Position numbers and translations under genes: made by a program. 64,000 bases of DNA from Kordia aestuariivivens (lineage in GTDB: Bacteria > Bacteroidota > Bacteroidia > Flavobacteriales > Flavobacteriaceae), in assembly GCF_014397005.1 (NCBI RefSeq), contig NZ_JACGWS010000001.1, positions 620,001 through 684,000 on the forward strand, read 5' to 3'. A model generated the notes under the pieces. That model did no database searches. It was not told where the DNA came from and was given only the letters and a program-made list of their open reading frames with translations. Of this stretch, positions 35,756 through 43,160 are shown piece by piece; position 1 is the first letter of the stretch, and each line of letters begins with the position of its first letter.

Positions 35756-37518
35756 ACATTAATTTTATCTTCTAGCAATTGAAGCGGAATACAACCTGTA
35801 CTTAATACCTGATTGTGAAATTCTCTAATATCAAACTTGTCGCCTAAAGTAGTTTCAGCTTTTGCACGCAATTCACGAATTTTTAACTGACCAATCTTAT
35901 ACGATAATGCTTGCCCCGGATTCGCCATATAACGTTCAATCTCTGAAATAATGCTTCCTTCGCTTTCAGCTTCATTATTCAATGAATATTCAATTGCTTG
36001 TTCTCGTGTCCAACCTTTGGCGTGCAGTCCTGTATCAACTACCAAACGAATGGCGCGATGCATTTCCATACCTAGCATTCCAAAATACTGATACGGATCG
36101 GTATATAAGCCTAATTCTTTTCCAAGTGATTCAGTATACAAAGCCCAACCTTCGCCATACGCGCTATACCATAAAGTTTTTCTAAACGTAGGCAAATTTT
36201 CGTTTTCTTGTGTCAATGAAATTTGATAATGATGTCCAGGAATCGCTTCATGCAAAAACAAAGCTTCATCCGAAAATACATTATAGGTTTTTGCATCAGG
36301 AATTGGTGTGTAAAAAATCCCAGGACGCGTTCCGTCCAACGAACCTTGATTGTATTCGGCACTTGCAGATGCTTCTCTAAAAGCTTCTGTACGGCGAACT
36401 TCAAAAGGCGTTTTTGGTTTCAAATCGAACAATTTTGCTATTTGTGGCTTCATTCGATCATGAATCACATTAAAATTATCAATAATTTGCTGCGGTTCTG
36501 TATACGGCATCAACTCTTTATTCTCTCTCACAAAATTGAAAAATGATTTAATATCACCTTTAAAACCAACTTGTGTTTTTACTTTCTCCATTTCTGCCAA
36601 AATCCGCGCCACTTCTTTCAAACCCAACGCATGGATTTCATCTGCTGTCATATTGGTGGTTGTATAATTTTTGATAGAATGATCATAATATGCTTCTCCA
36701 AAAGGAATTGCAGCAATTCCGCTACTTGTTCTCCCAGCGTTTAAATAATCGGTCTTTAAAAACTGGTGTAAATCATCAAAAGATGGAATCAATGTATCTT
36801 TCAAAAATGTAGTATACGCTGTTGTTAATTGTTCTTTACTTTCATCAGAAAAACTATCTGGAAAATTTTTAATCGGCGAATAAAATAGATGATTCTCTAA
36901 ATCTTTAGAAGTCAGCACTTCAAACTGTGGAATTACTTTTTTAATTAACGATTTTGGCAATACATATCCTTCATCAATACCTTCTTGCATGCGTTTTTTT
37001 GCCGATTGTAGCCAAGTATTATAACCTTCCAAACGTTTCAACCAATTTGTATAATCTTCCACGGTTTTAAAAGGTTGCGCGCCAGATCCGCTTGCCAATT
37101 GTCCAACTGATAAATTCAGCGTCCACATTTGATTGATAGGCATTAATGTGTTGTTTTTAAAACTTAATTGCCGTAAACTCATATCGCAATCCCAATTCAA
37201 AATAGCTTTGCTAAGTTGTTCACTTTCAGAAAGATCAACGTCAGCATAATTTCTAAGTGTTGTTTTAAAAGTTCTGTAATGTGCTTTCGTTTTTTCTATA
37301 TGTATATCCGATAAAAAATCTGGAAACAAATCATTATAGCGATTGTCACCAGCCATTGTTGCGCTCAGAGGATTCAATTCCAATCCTTTTTGATAATAAT
37401 CATCCAAAAAAGCAGCAAATGTTTGTGTAGATTTGTCAGGAGTATCAGTGGTTGGTTTCTTCTCATCTTCACAAGAAAAACATAAAATTAGCGAAAGGAT
37501 ATAAATGTATTTTTTCAT
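35725..37518 (-). CDS. DUF885 family lipoprotein (putative metallopeptidase)
   Basis: Exported protein of 597 aa with lipobox LILCFSC (Cys16). DUF885 family: the HExxxGHH motif appears as LFLHEAIPGHHYQ, with a downstream Glu in YGEGWALYTESLG, the zinc-peptidase pattern of this group. TGLHAKGWTREQAIEYSL follows. Peptidase activity is inferred from the motif. It lies upstream of rlmF on the same strand and about 190 bp after trpA's start side. Confidence 0.88.
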   Translation of the reverse strand: MKKYIYILSLILCFSCEDEKKPTTDTPDKSTQTFAAFLDDYYQKGLELNPLSATMAGDNRYNDLFPDFLSDIHIEKTKAHYRTFKTTLRNYADVDLSESEQLSKAILNWDCDMSLRQLSFKNNTLMPINQMWTLNLSVGQLASGSGAQPFKTVEDYTNWLKRLEGYNTWLQSAKKRMQEGIDEGYVLPKSLIKKVIPQFEVLTSKDLENHLFYSPIKNFPDSFSDESKEQLTTAYTTFLKDTLIPSFDDLHQFLKTDYLNAGRTSSGIAAIPFGEAYYDHSIKNYTTTNMTADEIHALGLKEVARILAEMEKVKTQVGFKGDIKSFFNFVRENKELMPYTEPQQIIDNFNVIHDRMKPQIAKLFDLKPKTPFEVRRTEAFREASASAEYNQGSLDGTRPGIFYTPIPDAKTYNVFSDEALFLHEAIPGHHYQISLTQENENLPTFRKTLWYSAYGEGWALYTESLGKELGLYTDPYQYFGMLGMEMHRAIRLVVDTGLHAKGWTREQAIEYSLNNEAESEGSIISEIERYMANPGQALSYKIGQLKIRELRAKAETTLGDKFDIREFHNQVLSTGCIPLQLLEDKINVWIQKRSDTK

Positions 37519-37564
37519 TTTTTTTGATTGAATTTATAAATGTTTAAAAGTACGGTATTTTAGA

Positions 37565-38326
37565 TTATCTAATTTCGTTGATAAAATCTGAAATAGTATC
37601 AACTCCATGTTTTGTCAAATGTTTGATAAAAGCACTTCCAATAATGGCTCCTTTTGCTTTACTTGTTGCTTGCGTGAAAGTTTCACGATTGGAAATTCCA
37701 AAACCGACAACTTGCGGGTTTTTCAAATTCATATTGCCAATTCTATCAAAATAGTCAGATTGTGCATTGCCGAAACTACTTTTTGCGCCTGTGGTTCCAG
37801 CCGAACTTACCATATAAATAAATCCGTCGGAAATACTATCGATGAATCGAATGCGTTCTTCGGAAGTTTGCGGCGTAATCAAAAACACATTGATTAAACC
37901 GTATTTCTCAAAAATAGCTTGAAACTGCTCGTGATATACATTCACAGGCATATCAGGAATAATCAAACCATCAATTCCGACTTCTTTACATTTTGCGCAA
38001 AATGCTTCAATTCCGTATTGCATCATCGGATTCAAATAGCCCATAATAATTAGCGGAATAGAAACTGTTTTTCGAATGTCAGTTAATTGCTCAAACAAAA
38101 TTTCGCTCGTCATTCCGTTTTCCAACGCTTGCGTAGAACTTGCTTGAATCGTTGGTCCATCGGCTAAAGGATCACTAAACGGCAATCCAATTTCGACCAT
38201 ATCAACGCCGCTTTTTTCCAGATTTTGAAGTACGCCAACCGTATCATTCAAACTTGGATATCCTGCGGTAAAATAGATGGATAATAACTTTTTATCTTCT
38301 TGTAATTTTTGGTTTATTCTGTTCAT
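37565..38326 (-). CDS. trpA: Tryptophan synthase alpha subunit
   Basis: Cleaves indole-3-glycerol phosphate to indole, which passes to TrpB. The 253-aa product has the catalytic Glu and Asp in MVEIGLPFSDPLADGPTIQ and the phosphate-binding SSAGTTGAKSSFG and VVGFGISN segments. It is the last gene of the trp operon, separated from trpB by 384 bp that hold a GIY-YIG gene and two R1 hairpins. An R1 copy begins 11 bp upstream of its ATG. Confidence 0.97.
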   Translation of the reverse strand: MNRINQKLQEDKKLLSIYFTAGYPSLNDTVGVLQNLEKSGVDMVEIGLPFSDPLADGPTIQASSTQALENGMTSEILFEQLTDIRKTVSIPLIIMGYLNPMMQYGIEAFCAKCKEVGIDGLIIPDMPVNVYHEQFQAIFEKYGLINVFLITPQTSEERIRFIDSISDGFIYMVSSAGTTGAKSSFGNAQSDYFDRIGNMNLKNPQVVGFGISNRETFTQATSKAKGAIIGSAFIKHLTKHGVDTISDFINEIR

Positions 38327-38337
38327 TGTATTATTAT

Positions 38338-38710
38338 ATTTTTCATTCCCACGAAGGTGGGAATCTCACACAATTCTAAATAATTATATATACTCAGAAA
38401 GATCTTTCCAATCAGGGTTTAATCCGTTGATCAAATTTATCTTCCATTGTCGATTCCATTTCTTTAGTTGTCGTTCTCTTTTAATAGCATTATTTACATA
38501 CTTCGTAGTTTCAAAATATACGAGCTTGTGAACATTATATTTACCAGTAAACGTATCTTTTTCATTGTTTTTGTGTTGAATCAATCGCTTTTTCAATTGT
38601 TTAGACCATCCAACATACAAAACCGTATGATTTTTATTTGTCAGTATATATACATATTGAATATCCATTTGATAATTTTATAGATTCCTGCCTTCGCAGG
38701 AATGAAAAAT
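38338..38710 (-). mobile_element. Putative GIY-YIG/R1 mobile unit (element 1)
   Basis: 373 bp made of an R1 hairpin (38338-38366), a GIY-YIG gene (38384-38668) and a second R1 in inverse orientation (38682-38710). The two R1 copies are 29 bp each: outer ATTTTTCATTCC, inner GGAATCT, with loop GAAG. Their stems differ by compensatory changes (CCCAC/GTGGG against CCTGC/GCAGG). The right end abuts the trpB stop codon. Mobility is inferred. Confidence 0.6.
38384..38668 (-). CDS. GIY-YIG nuclease domain protein (in element 1)
   Basis: Small single-domain nuclease (94 aa). GIY-YIG signatures: YVYILTN (first motif), TVLYVGWSKQLKKRLIQHK (YVG and catalytic Arg region), KLVYFETTKYVNNAIKRERQLKKWNRQWKINLIN with the family Glu and the basic C-terminus. 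The usual second motif YIG is YVG. It belongs to the UPF0213/Slx1-like single-domain group. It interrupts the trp operon between trpB and trpA, and is flanked at 13-17 bp by inverted R1 hairpins. The role is inferred: cutting DNA, perhaps at such hairpins. Confidence 0.88.
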   Translation of the reverse strand: MDIQYVYILTNKNHTVLYVGWSKQLKKRLIQHKNNEKDTFTGKYNVHKLVYFETTKYVNNAIKRERQLKKWNRQWKINLINGLNPDWKDLSEYI

Positions 38711-39898
38711 TTATAACTTGAAGTATTCTATATACGTATTCAAATCCTTGTCACCACGACCCGATAAATTCAGCACAACAATTTCGTCTTCCTTGAATTT
38801 CCGTGTATCAAAAATTGCCAATGCATGCGAGGTTTCTATCGCTGGAATAATTCCTTCTAGTTGTGACAATTCGAGTCCAGCTGTCATTGCTTCATCATCT
38901 GTAATTGAAATAAATTCAGCACGATTGCTTGCATATAAATGTGCGTGCATGGGTCCAACACCAGGATAATCCAATCCTGCTGAAATAGAATACGGTTCTG
39001 TTATTTGTCCGTCTTTGGTTTGCATTAACAACGTTCTACTTCCGTGAATAATTCCATCTTCACCCAACACCGAAGTTGCGGCACTTTCACCAGAATGAAT
39101 TCCTTTTCCGGCTGCTTCCACGGCAATTAAATTCACGCGTTCATCATCTAAATATTGATAAAAAGCACCAGCTGCGTTACTTCCGCCACCAACACACGCA
39201 ATCACATGATCGGGATAGGAGCGACCTTCTTTTTCTTGTAACTGCCATTCTATTTCTTCTGAAATCACGGCTTGAAAACGAGCCACCATATCAGGATACG
39301 GATGCGGACCAACCACCGAACCAATAATATAATGTGTATCTACAGGATTGCTAATCCAATCGCGAATCGCTTCGTTTGTGGCATCTTTCAAGGTTCTACT
39401 TCCAGACAATGCAGCCCGAACTTCTGCGCCTAACATTTTCATGCGCGCTACATTTGGTGCTTGTCGCGCAATGTCAATTTCGCCCATATACACAATACAT
39501 TCCATGCCCATTAATGCACAAACTGTTGCTGTGGCAACACCGTGTTGTCCTGCGCCAGTTTCGGCAATAATTCTGGTTTTGCCCAAACGTTTTGCCATCA
39601 AAATTTGCCCGATGGTATTATTTACTTTGTGTGCACCAGTATGGTTTAAATCTTCACGCTTTAGGTAAATTTTGGTCTTGTACTTTTCAGACAAACGTTC
39701 CGCGTAAAATAACGGCGATGGTCGTCCGACGTAATCTTTTAGTAACTGTTTGAATTCTTTCTGAAAAGAATCTTCATACATAATATCCAAATACTTTTGA
39801 CGTAATTCTTCCACATTTGGATATAACATTTCTGGAATATACGCGCCGCCAAACGTGCCGTAATATCCTTTTTCGTTAACGTGATAGGTCTTTTTCAT
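38711..39898 (-). CDS. trpB: Tryptophan synthase beta subunit
   Basis: PLP enzyme condensing indole with serine. The 395-aa product has the PLP lysine in [10 protein letters not shown], the [10 protein letters not shown] loop, the phosphate-binding [12 protein letters not shown] and the C-terminal [10 protein letters not shown]. Length and motifs fit TrpB1. The stop codon at 38711 directly adjoins an R1 hairpin end of element 1. A 496-bp gap with several repeats and a GIY-YIG gene separates it from trpF. Confidence 0.97.
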   Translation of the reverse strand: MKKTYHVNEKGYYGTFGGAYIPEMLYPNVEELRQKYLDIMYEDSFQKEFKQLLKDYVGRPSPLFYAERLSEKYKTKIYLKREDLNHTGAHKVNNTIGQILMAKRLGKTRIIAETGAGQHGVATATVCALMGMECIVYMGEIDIARQAPNVARMKMLGAEVRAALSGSRTLKDATNEAIRDWISNPVDTHYIIGSVVGPHPYPDMVARFQAVISEEIEWQLQEKEGRSYPDHVIACVGGGSNAAGAFYQYLDDERVNLIAVEAAGKGIHSGESAATSVLGEDGIIHGSRTLLMQTKDGQITEPYSISAGLDYPGVGPMHAHLYASNRAEFISITDDEAMTAGLELSQLEGIIPAIETSHALAIFDTRKFKEDEIVVLNLSGRGDKDLNTYIEYFKL

Positions 39899-39906
39899 AG
39901 TCTTCT

Positions 39907-39928
39907 ATTCCCGCGTAGGCGGGAATCT
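39907..39928. repeat. R1 hairpin between trpB and trpF
   Basis: The stem ATTCCCGC / GCGGGAAT with a TAGG-type loop starts 8 bp before the trpB ATG on the message (minus strand). It is a copy of the R1 family. Confidence 0.85.
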
Positions 39929-39956
39929 ATTTAAGTTGCACTTTTTTTATAATTTT

Positions 39957-40036
39957 CGTTAAACTGAGTTTGATTCAGTTTCATATACTCATTTTAAAAC
40001 TTACGAGTGAGATGCTGAATCAAGTTCAGCATGACG
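39957..40036. repeat. Inverted pair of R2 palindromes without a gene (REPIN-like)
   Basis: Two R2 copies face each other: 39957-39987 (core AACTGAGTTTGATTCAGTT) and the inverse copy 40007-40036 (TGCTGAATCAAGTTCAGCA). The 19-bp spacer has no gene. Geometry is that of element 2 with the nuclease gene removed. Confidence 0.8.
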
Positions 40037-40050
40037 CCCTATTTTCTTTT

Positions 40051-40405
40051 CGTCAAACTGAACTTGATTCAGTTTCACATAATCTTGGACTTATAATTCC
40101 AAAGTTTCCATAGTTGGATTCAATTCTTTTATTAAATCAATTTTCCAGCTTCTTTGCCAATTTTTTAATTGTTTTTCTCTTGCTATCGCTTGATTGATGT
40201 CAAGAAATTTTTCGTAATAAACTAAATCGGTTAAGTTATATCTTTTAGTAAACTCAGAACCTTTTCCAGAAGCATGTTCAAACATTCTATTTTTTAAACT
40301 AGAGGTTACCCCAATATAAAAAGTAGTTCTGTATTTATTTGTCATTATATAAACATAACTTTCTTTCATTTCTTAATGTGATGCTGAATCAAGTTCAGCA
40401 TGACG
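40051..40405 (-). mobile_element. Putative GIY-YIG/R2 mobile unit (element 2)
   Basis: 355 bp made of an R2 palindrome (40051-40082), a GIY-YIG gene (40091-40369) and a second, inverted R2 (40374-40405). Both copies are 32 bp, start with CGTCA at the outside and end TCACAT.A inside. Stems AACTGAA/TTCAGTT and TGCTGAA/TTCAGCA differ by paired changes. The right copy supplies the trpF stop codon. Mobility is inferred. Confidence 0.6.
40091..40369 (-). CDS. GIY-YIG nuclease domain protein (in element 2)
   Basis: Single-domain GIY-YIG protein (92 aa): YVYIMTN (first motif), TTFYIGVTSSLKNRMFEHASGKGSEFTKRYN (YIG, catalytic Arg region), DLVYYEKFLDINQAIAREKQLKNWQRSWKIDLI with the family Glu. All expected residues are present. 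It is a paralogue of the protein in element 1 but clearly diverged. It lies between trpF and trpB on the operon strand and is bracketed at 4-8 bp by inverted R2 palindromes. A nuclease role is inferred from the fold. Confidence 0.9.
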   Translation of the reverse strand: MKESYVYIMTNKYRTTFYIGVTSSLKNRMFEHASGKGSEFTKRYNLTDLVYYEKFLDINQAIAREKQLKNWQRSWKIDLIKELNPTMETLEL

Positions 40406-41102
40406 TTGTAATTTTATTTTTAAATTCTTTCAATTTCTCAACATCTTTCAATCCAGGTACAATTTCAAACTTACTATTAATGTCTAACGCATGGCAATAG
40501 TTTGAAGCGCTACTGTTCAGAAAAGCTTCAAGTTTTGGAATCGTTTCCAAACCTATTCCGCCACTTAAAAAGAAAGGTTTTTTAGACGGATAATTTTCCA
40601 ACACTTTCCAATCAAACGTAACTCCATTTCCGCCAGGTAATTTTCCTTTGGTGTCAAACAAAAAATAATCCACAGCAGCTTCATACGGTTTCAAAACCGT
40701 AAAATCAAATTCGTCTTTTATAGAAAATACTTTGATGATTTCAATATGCGCAACGTGCGTATTGAAATCATCATGCTGAACTTGATTCAGTATCTCATCA
40801 CGAGCATCTCGACTGCGCTCGATGTGACATATTTTTTTCAATTCAGCACAAAACTCAACACTTTCACTTCCATGTAATTGTATTGCTTGCAAATCGTGTA
40901 ATTTTATTTTTTTAAAGATATCTTCTATCGAAGCATTCACAAAAACTCCCGTTCTTTTTATGCTTTTCGGAATTTCTGGAATACTTGTATCAAAAAAACG
41001 TGATGATTTTTTATAGAATATAAAACCCAAGTAATCTGGCTGCAATTCGCTAATTGCTGTCATATTATCTTCGTATTTCATTCCGCATATTTTGAGCTTC
41101 AT
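40395..41102 (-). CDS. trpF: Phosphoribosylanthranilate isomerase, with repeat-derived insert
   Basis: TIM-barrel enzyme of tryptophan synthesis (235 aa from ATG 41102; the frame opens with GTG 41105). KICGMKYEDN carries the catalytic Cys, AIQLHGSESVEFC and the LSGGIGLETIP phosphate site follow; the catalytic Asp is in YFLFDTKG. Residues 92-113 (CHIERSRDARDEILNQVQHD) come from an R3 plus an R2 repeat inserted in frame between LKKI and IEIIKVF, probably a surface loop. The last residues and TGA stop are also R2 sequence (element 2). Barrel motifs remain intact, so it is probably functional. Confidence 0.93.
   Translation of the reverse strand: MKLKICGMKYEDNMTAISELQPDYLGFIFYKKSSRFFDTSIPEIPKSIKRTGVFVNASIEDIFKKIKLHDLQAIQLHGSESVEFCAELKKICHIERSRDARDEILNQVQHDDFNTHVAHIEIIKVFSIKDEFDFTVLKPYEAAVDYFLFDTKGKLPGGNGVTFDWKVLENYPSKKPFFLSGGIGLETIPKLEAFLNSSASNYCHALDINSKFEIVPGLKDVEKLKEFKNKITTSC
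40766..40829. repeat. R2 + R3 repeats inside trpF
   Basis: R2 (about 40768-40798, core TGCTGAACTTGATTCAGTA) and R3 (40802-40829, core CTCGACTGCGCTCGAT) occupy 64 bp of the trpF frame and encode about 21 residues without a stop. Confidence 0.92.
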
Positions 41103-41120
41103 CACAACACTTGTTTTTGT

Positions 41121-41142
41121 GTTCCCACGAAAGTGGGAATCT
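41121..41142. repeat. R1 hairpin between trpC and trpF
   Basis: The stem TTCCCAC / GTGGGAA with loop GAAA fills the 38-bp gap. Its right end, AATCTA, contains the complement of the trpC stop codon (CTA at 41141-41143). Confidence 0.85.
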
Positions 41143-41926
41143 ATTTCTTCAATTCATTTATAAACGCCAACGCACTTCCACCGGGATTTTCCGTTTTCAT
41201 AAAATTTTCACCAATTAAAAAACCTTGATAACCAAAAGGTTTCAGTTCTTTAATCGCAGCTACCGAACTAATTCCACTTTCTGAAACTTTTACAAAGTCA
41301 GTTGGAATATGATTTGACAATTCTTTACTAATGTCTGTGCTGACTTCAAAGGTTTTTAAATTGCGATTGTTTACGCCTAACATATCTAACGATGGCATGA
41401 TGGATTTCTGCAATTCTTCTAAATTATGAACTTCCAACAATACATCTAAACCTAAACTTTTAGCAACTTCCGATAACGATTTAATTTCGTTTCTCGTCAA
41501 TACTGCTGCGATGAGCAAAATAACATCTGCGCCATGTGCTTTGGCTTCTAAGATTTGATATTCATCTACGATAAATTCTTTTCGCAATATTGGAAATTGT
41601 ACGCTCGCTCTTGCTAATAATACATCATCTAACGAACCGCCAAAGTATTTTCCATCTGTCAAAACAGACATTCCACAAACGCCCGCATGCTCATAACCTT
41701 GTGCTACATCTTGAACGCTTGCACTTTGATTGATGACTGCTTTTGAAGGTGAACGCCTTTTAAATTCAGCAATAATTCCCGTTGTACTTTCGCGCAAAGC
41801 GGTTGCTAAAGAAGAAGTTTTACGACCAAATAATACCGAATTTTCTAATTGCGATACTGGAATGATACTTTTTTTAAGTGCGACTTCTTTGTATTTGTCT
41901 GCGATGATTTTATCTAAAATGGTCAT
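41141..41926 (-). CDS. trpC: Indole-3-glycerol-phosphate synthase
   Basis: Closes the indole ring from CdRP. From ATG 41926 (MTILDKIIADKYKEVALKK) the product has 261 aa; an in-frame ATG four codons upstream is less likely. Motifs: AEFKRRSPSKAVIN with the catalytic Glu and Lys, YEHAGVCGMSVLTDGKYFGG, PILRKEFIVDEYQI, GADVILLIAAVL, GVNNRNLKTFEV and SESGISS. Its stop codon is formed at the edge of an R1 hairpin. The 153-bp gap to trpD holds three more R1 units. Confidence 0.96.
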   Translation of the reverse strand: MTILDKIIADKYKEVALKKSIIPVSQLENSVLFGRKTSSLATALRESTTGIIAEFKRRSPSKAVINQSASVQDVAQGYEHAGVCGMSVLTDGKYFGGSLDDVLLARASVQFPILRKEFIVDEYQILEAKAHGADVILLIAAVLTRNEIKSLSEVAKSLGLDVLLEVHNLEELQKSIMPSLDMLGVNNRNLKTFEVSTDISKELSNHIPTDFVKVSESGISSVAAIKELKPFGYQGFLIGENFMKTENPGGSALAFINELKK

Positions 41927-41943
41927 AAAAGTTTTCAATTTTT

Positions 41944-41995
41944 ATTCCCGCGAAGGCGGGAAACTCTTTAATCATTCCCGTGCAAACGGGAACCT
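41944..41995. repeat. Two R1 hairpins between trpD and trpC
   Basis: Direct copies at 41944-41965 (ATTCCCGC/GCGGGAAA) and 41974-41995 (ATTCCCGT/ACGGGAAC) are separated by 8 bp. Confidence 0.85.
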
Positions 41996-42026
41996 TCTGA
42001 TTGTTTATTCTTAGCTAGTCACGTAT

Positions 42027-42074
42027 AGATTCCTGCATCTCGACTGCGCTCGATGTGACACGCGGGAATGAAAA
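42027..42074. repeat. R1 hairpin interrupted by an R3 repeat (nested)
   Basis: The outer halves AGATTCCTGC and CGCGGGAATGAAAAA are the two arms of an R1 element. In place of the usual 4-5 base loop is an R3 copy (42037-42060, core ATCTCGACTGCGCTCGAT then GTGACA). Confidence 0.85.
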
Positions 42075-42079
42075 AGCAA

Positions 42080-43072
42080 CTATTTACTCAACTCCTGTAA
42101 TTTTTTCAATACTTGCAACGCTTTTCCAGAATGCAAGGATTCTTTCGCGATTTCAAAACCTTCTTTTGCTTCCAATCCATTTACCGTAGCAATTGCCATT
42201 CCTGCATTGGCACAAACCACATTGTTTTGTGGATCGGTACCTTTTCCTTCTAGTATATTTGTGAAAATTTCTGCTGCCGAAGCGACTGAATCACCACCAT
42301 AAATTGATGCTTGCGAATGTGTCGGAACGCCAAAATCTTCTGGTGTTAGCATTTCTTCCGAATTGTTTCGAATAGCTTTTGTTGCGCCCGTCAGTGAAAT
42401 TTCATCATAACCATCTAACGCATGTAAAATGGTGTAATTCTTATCTGTATTTTGGTATAAATAACCATACATTCTCGCCAATTCTAAGTTGAAAACACCC
42501 ACCATTTGATTCTTCGGAAATGAAGGATTTACCATTGGACCTAACATATTAAAGAATGTTTTTACGCCCAAAGCTCTACGAATTGGTGCCACATTTTTCA
42601 TAGCTGGATGAAATAATGGTGCGTGCAATACACAGATTCCTGTTTTGTCAATACATTTTTCAAGAAAGTCGGTGTCGTTGGTAAATTTGACTCCTAAATG
42701 TTCCATCACGTTTGAGGAACCGCTTACAGATGAAACACCATAGTTTCCGTGTTTGGCAACTTTTACACCAGCACCGGCCGTAATGAAAGAAGCCAACGTT
42801 GAGATGTTGAACGTGTCTTTTCCGTCGCCGCCTGTTCCGCACAAATCAATGGCGTTATACGCTGATAAATCTACAGGAATACACAATTCTAACAATGCGT
42901 CGCGGAAGCCTTTGAGTTCTTCCAGTGTAATGCTGCGCATCATAAAAACGGTTAGAAATGAAGCAATCTGATTTGGATTGTACATATCTTTCGAAATGTT
43001 GACCAATACTTGTTTGGCTTCCGCTTCCGTAATGTTTTCGTGATTGATAAGTCTGTTTAGTAGGTTTTTCAT
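42080..43072 (-). CDS. trpD: Anthranilate phosphoribosyltransferase
   Basis: Transfers phosphoribose from PRPP to anthranilate. The 330-aa product has the PRPP-binding DLCGTGGDGKDTFNIST, KHGNYGVSSVSGSSNVMEHLG and the NVAPIRRALGVKTFFNMLGPMVNP segment. It is a separate gene, not fused to trpG. An 88-bp gap to trpG contains a leader segment (43073-43111) almost identical to that before trpG. Confidence 0.97.
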   Translation of the reverse strand: MKNLLNRLINHENITEAEAKQVLVNISKDMYNPNQIASFLTVFMMRSITLEELKGFRDALLELCIPVDLSAYNAIDLCGTGGDGKDTFNISTLASFITAGAGVKVAKHGNYGVSSVSGSSNVMEHLGVKFTNDTDFLEKCIDKTGICVLHAPLFHPAMKNVAPIRRALGVKTFFNMLGPMVNPSFPKNQMVGVFNLELARMYGYLYQNTDKNYTILHALDGYDEISLTGATKAIRNNSEEMLTPEDFGVPTHSQASIYGGDSVASAAEIFTNILEGKGTDPQNNVVCANAGMAIATVNGLEAKEGFEIAKESLHSGKALQVLKKLQELSK

Positions 43073-43111
43073 TTTTTATTGGCTTTTCGCTGTTAGCCTT
43101 TAGCTTCTAGC
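43073..43111 (-). repeat. Shared leader word before trpD
   Basis: Directly upstream of the trpD ATG the message reads GCTAGAAGCTAAAGG then CTAACAGCGAAAAGCC and AATAAAAA. The same words precede trpG at 43728-43767. Confidence 0.7.
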
Positions 43112-43160
43112 GGTAATTTTTATCTAACTAATCTAATAAGTCTAACAGGTCTAAGTAAAT

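Noticed and set aside
38343-38365. R1 hairpins as rho-independent terminators
   Set aside because: The stems lack a consistent T-run, occur in both orientations and lie inside an operon that must be transcribed through.
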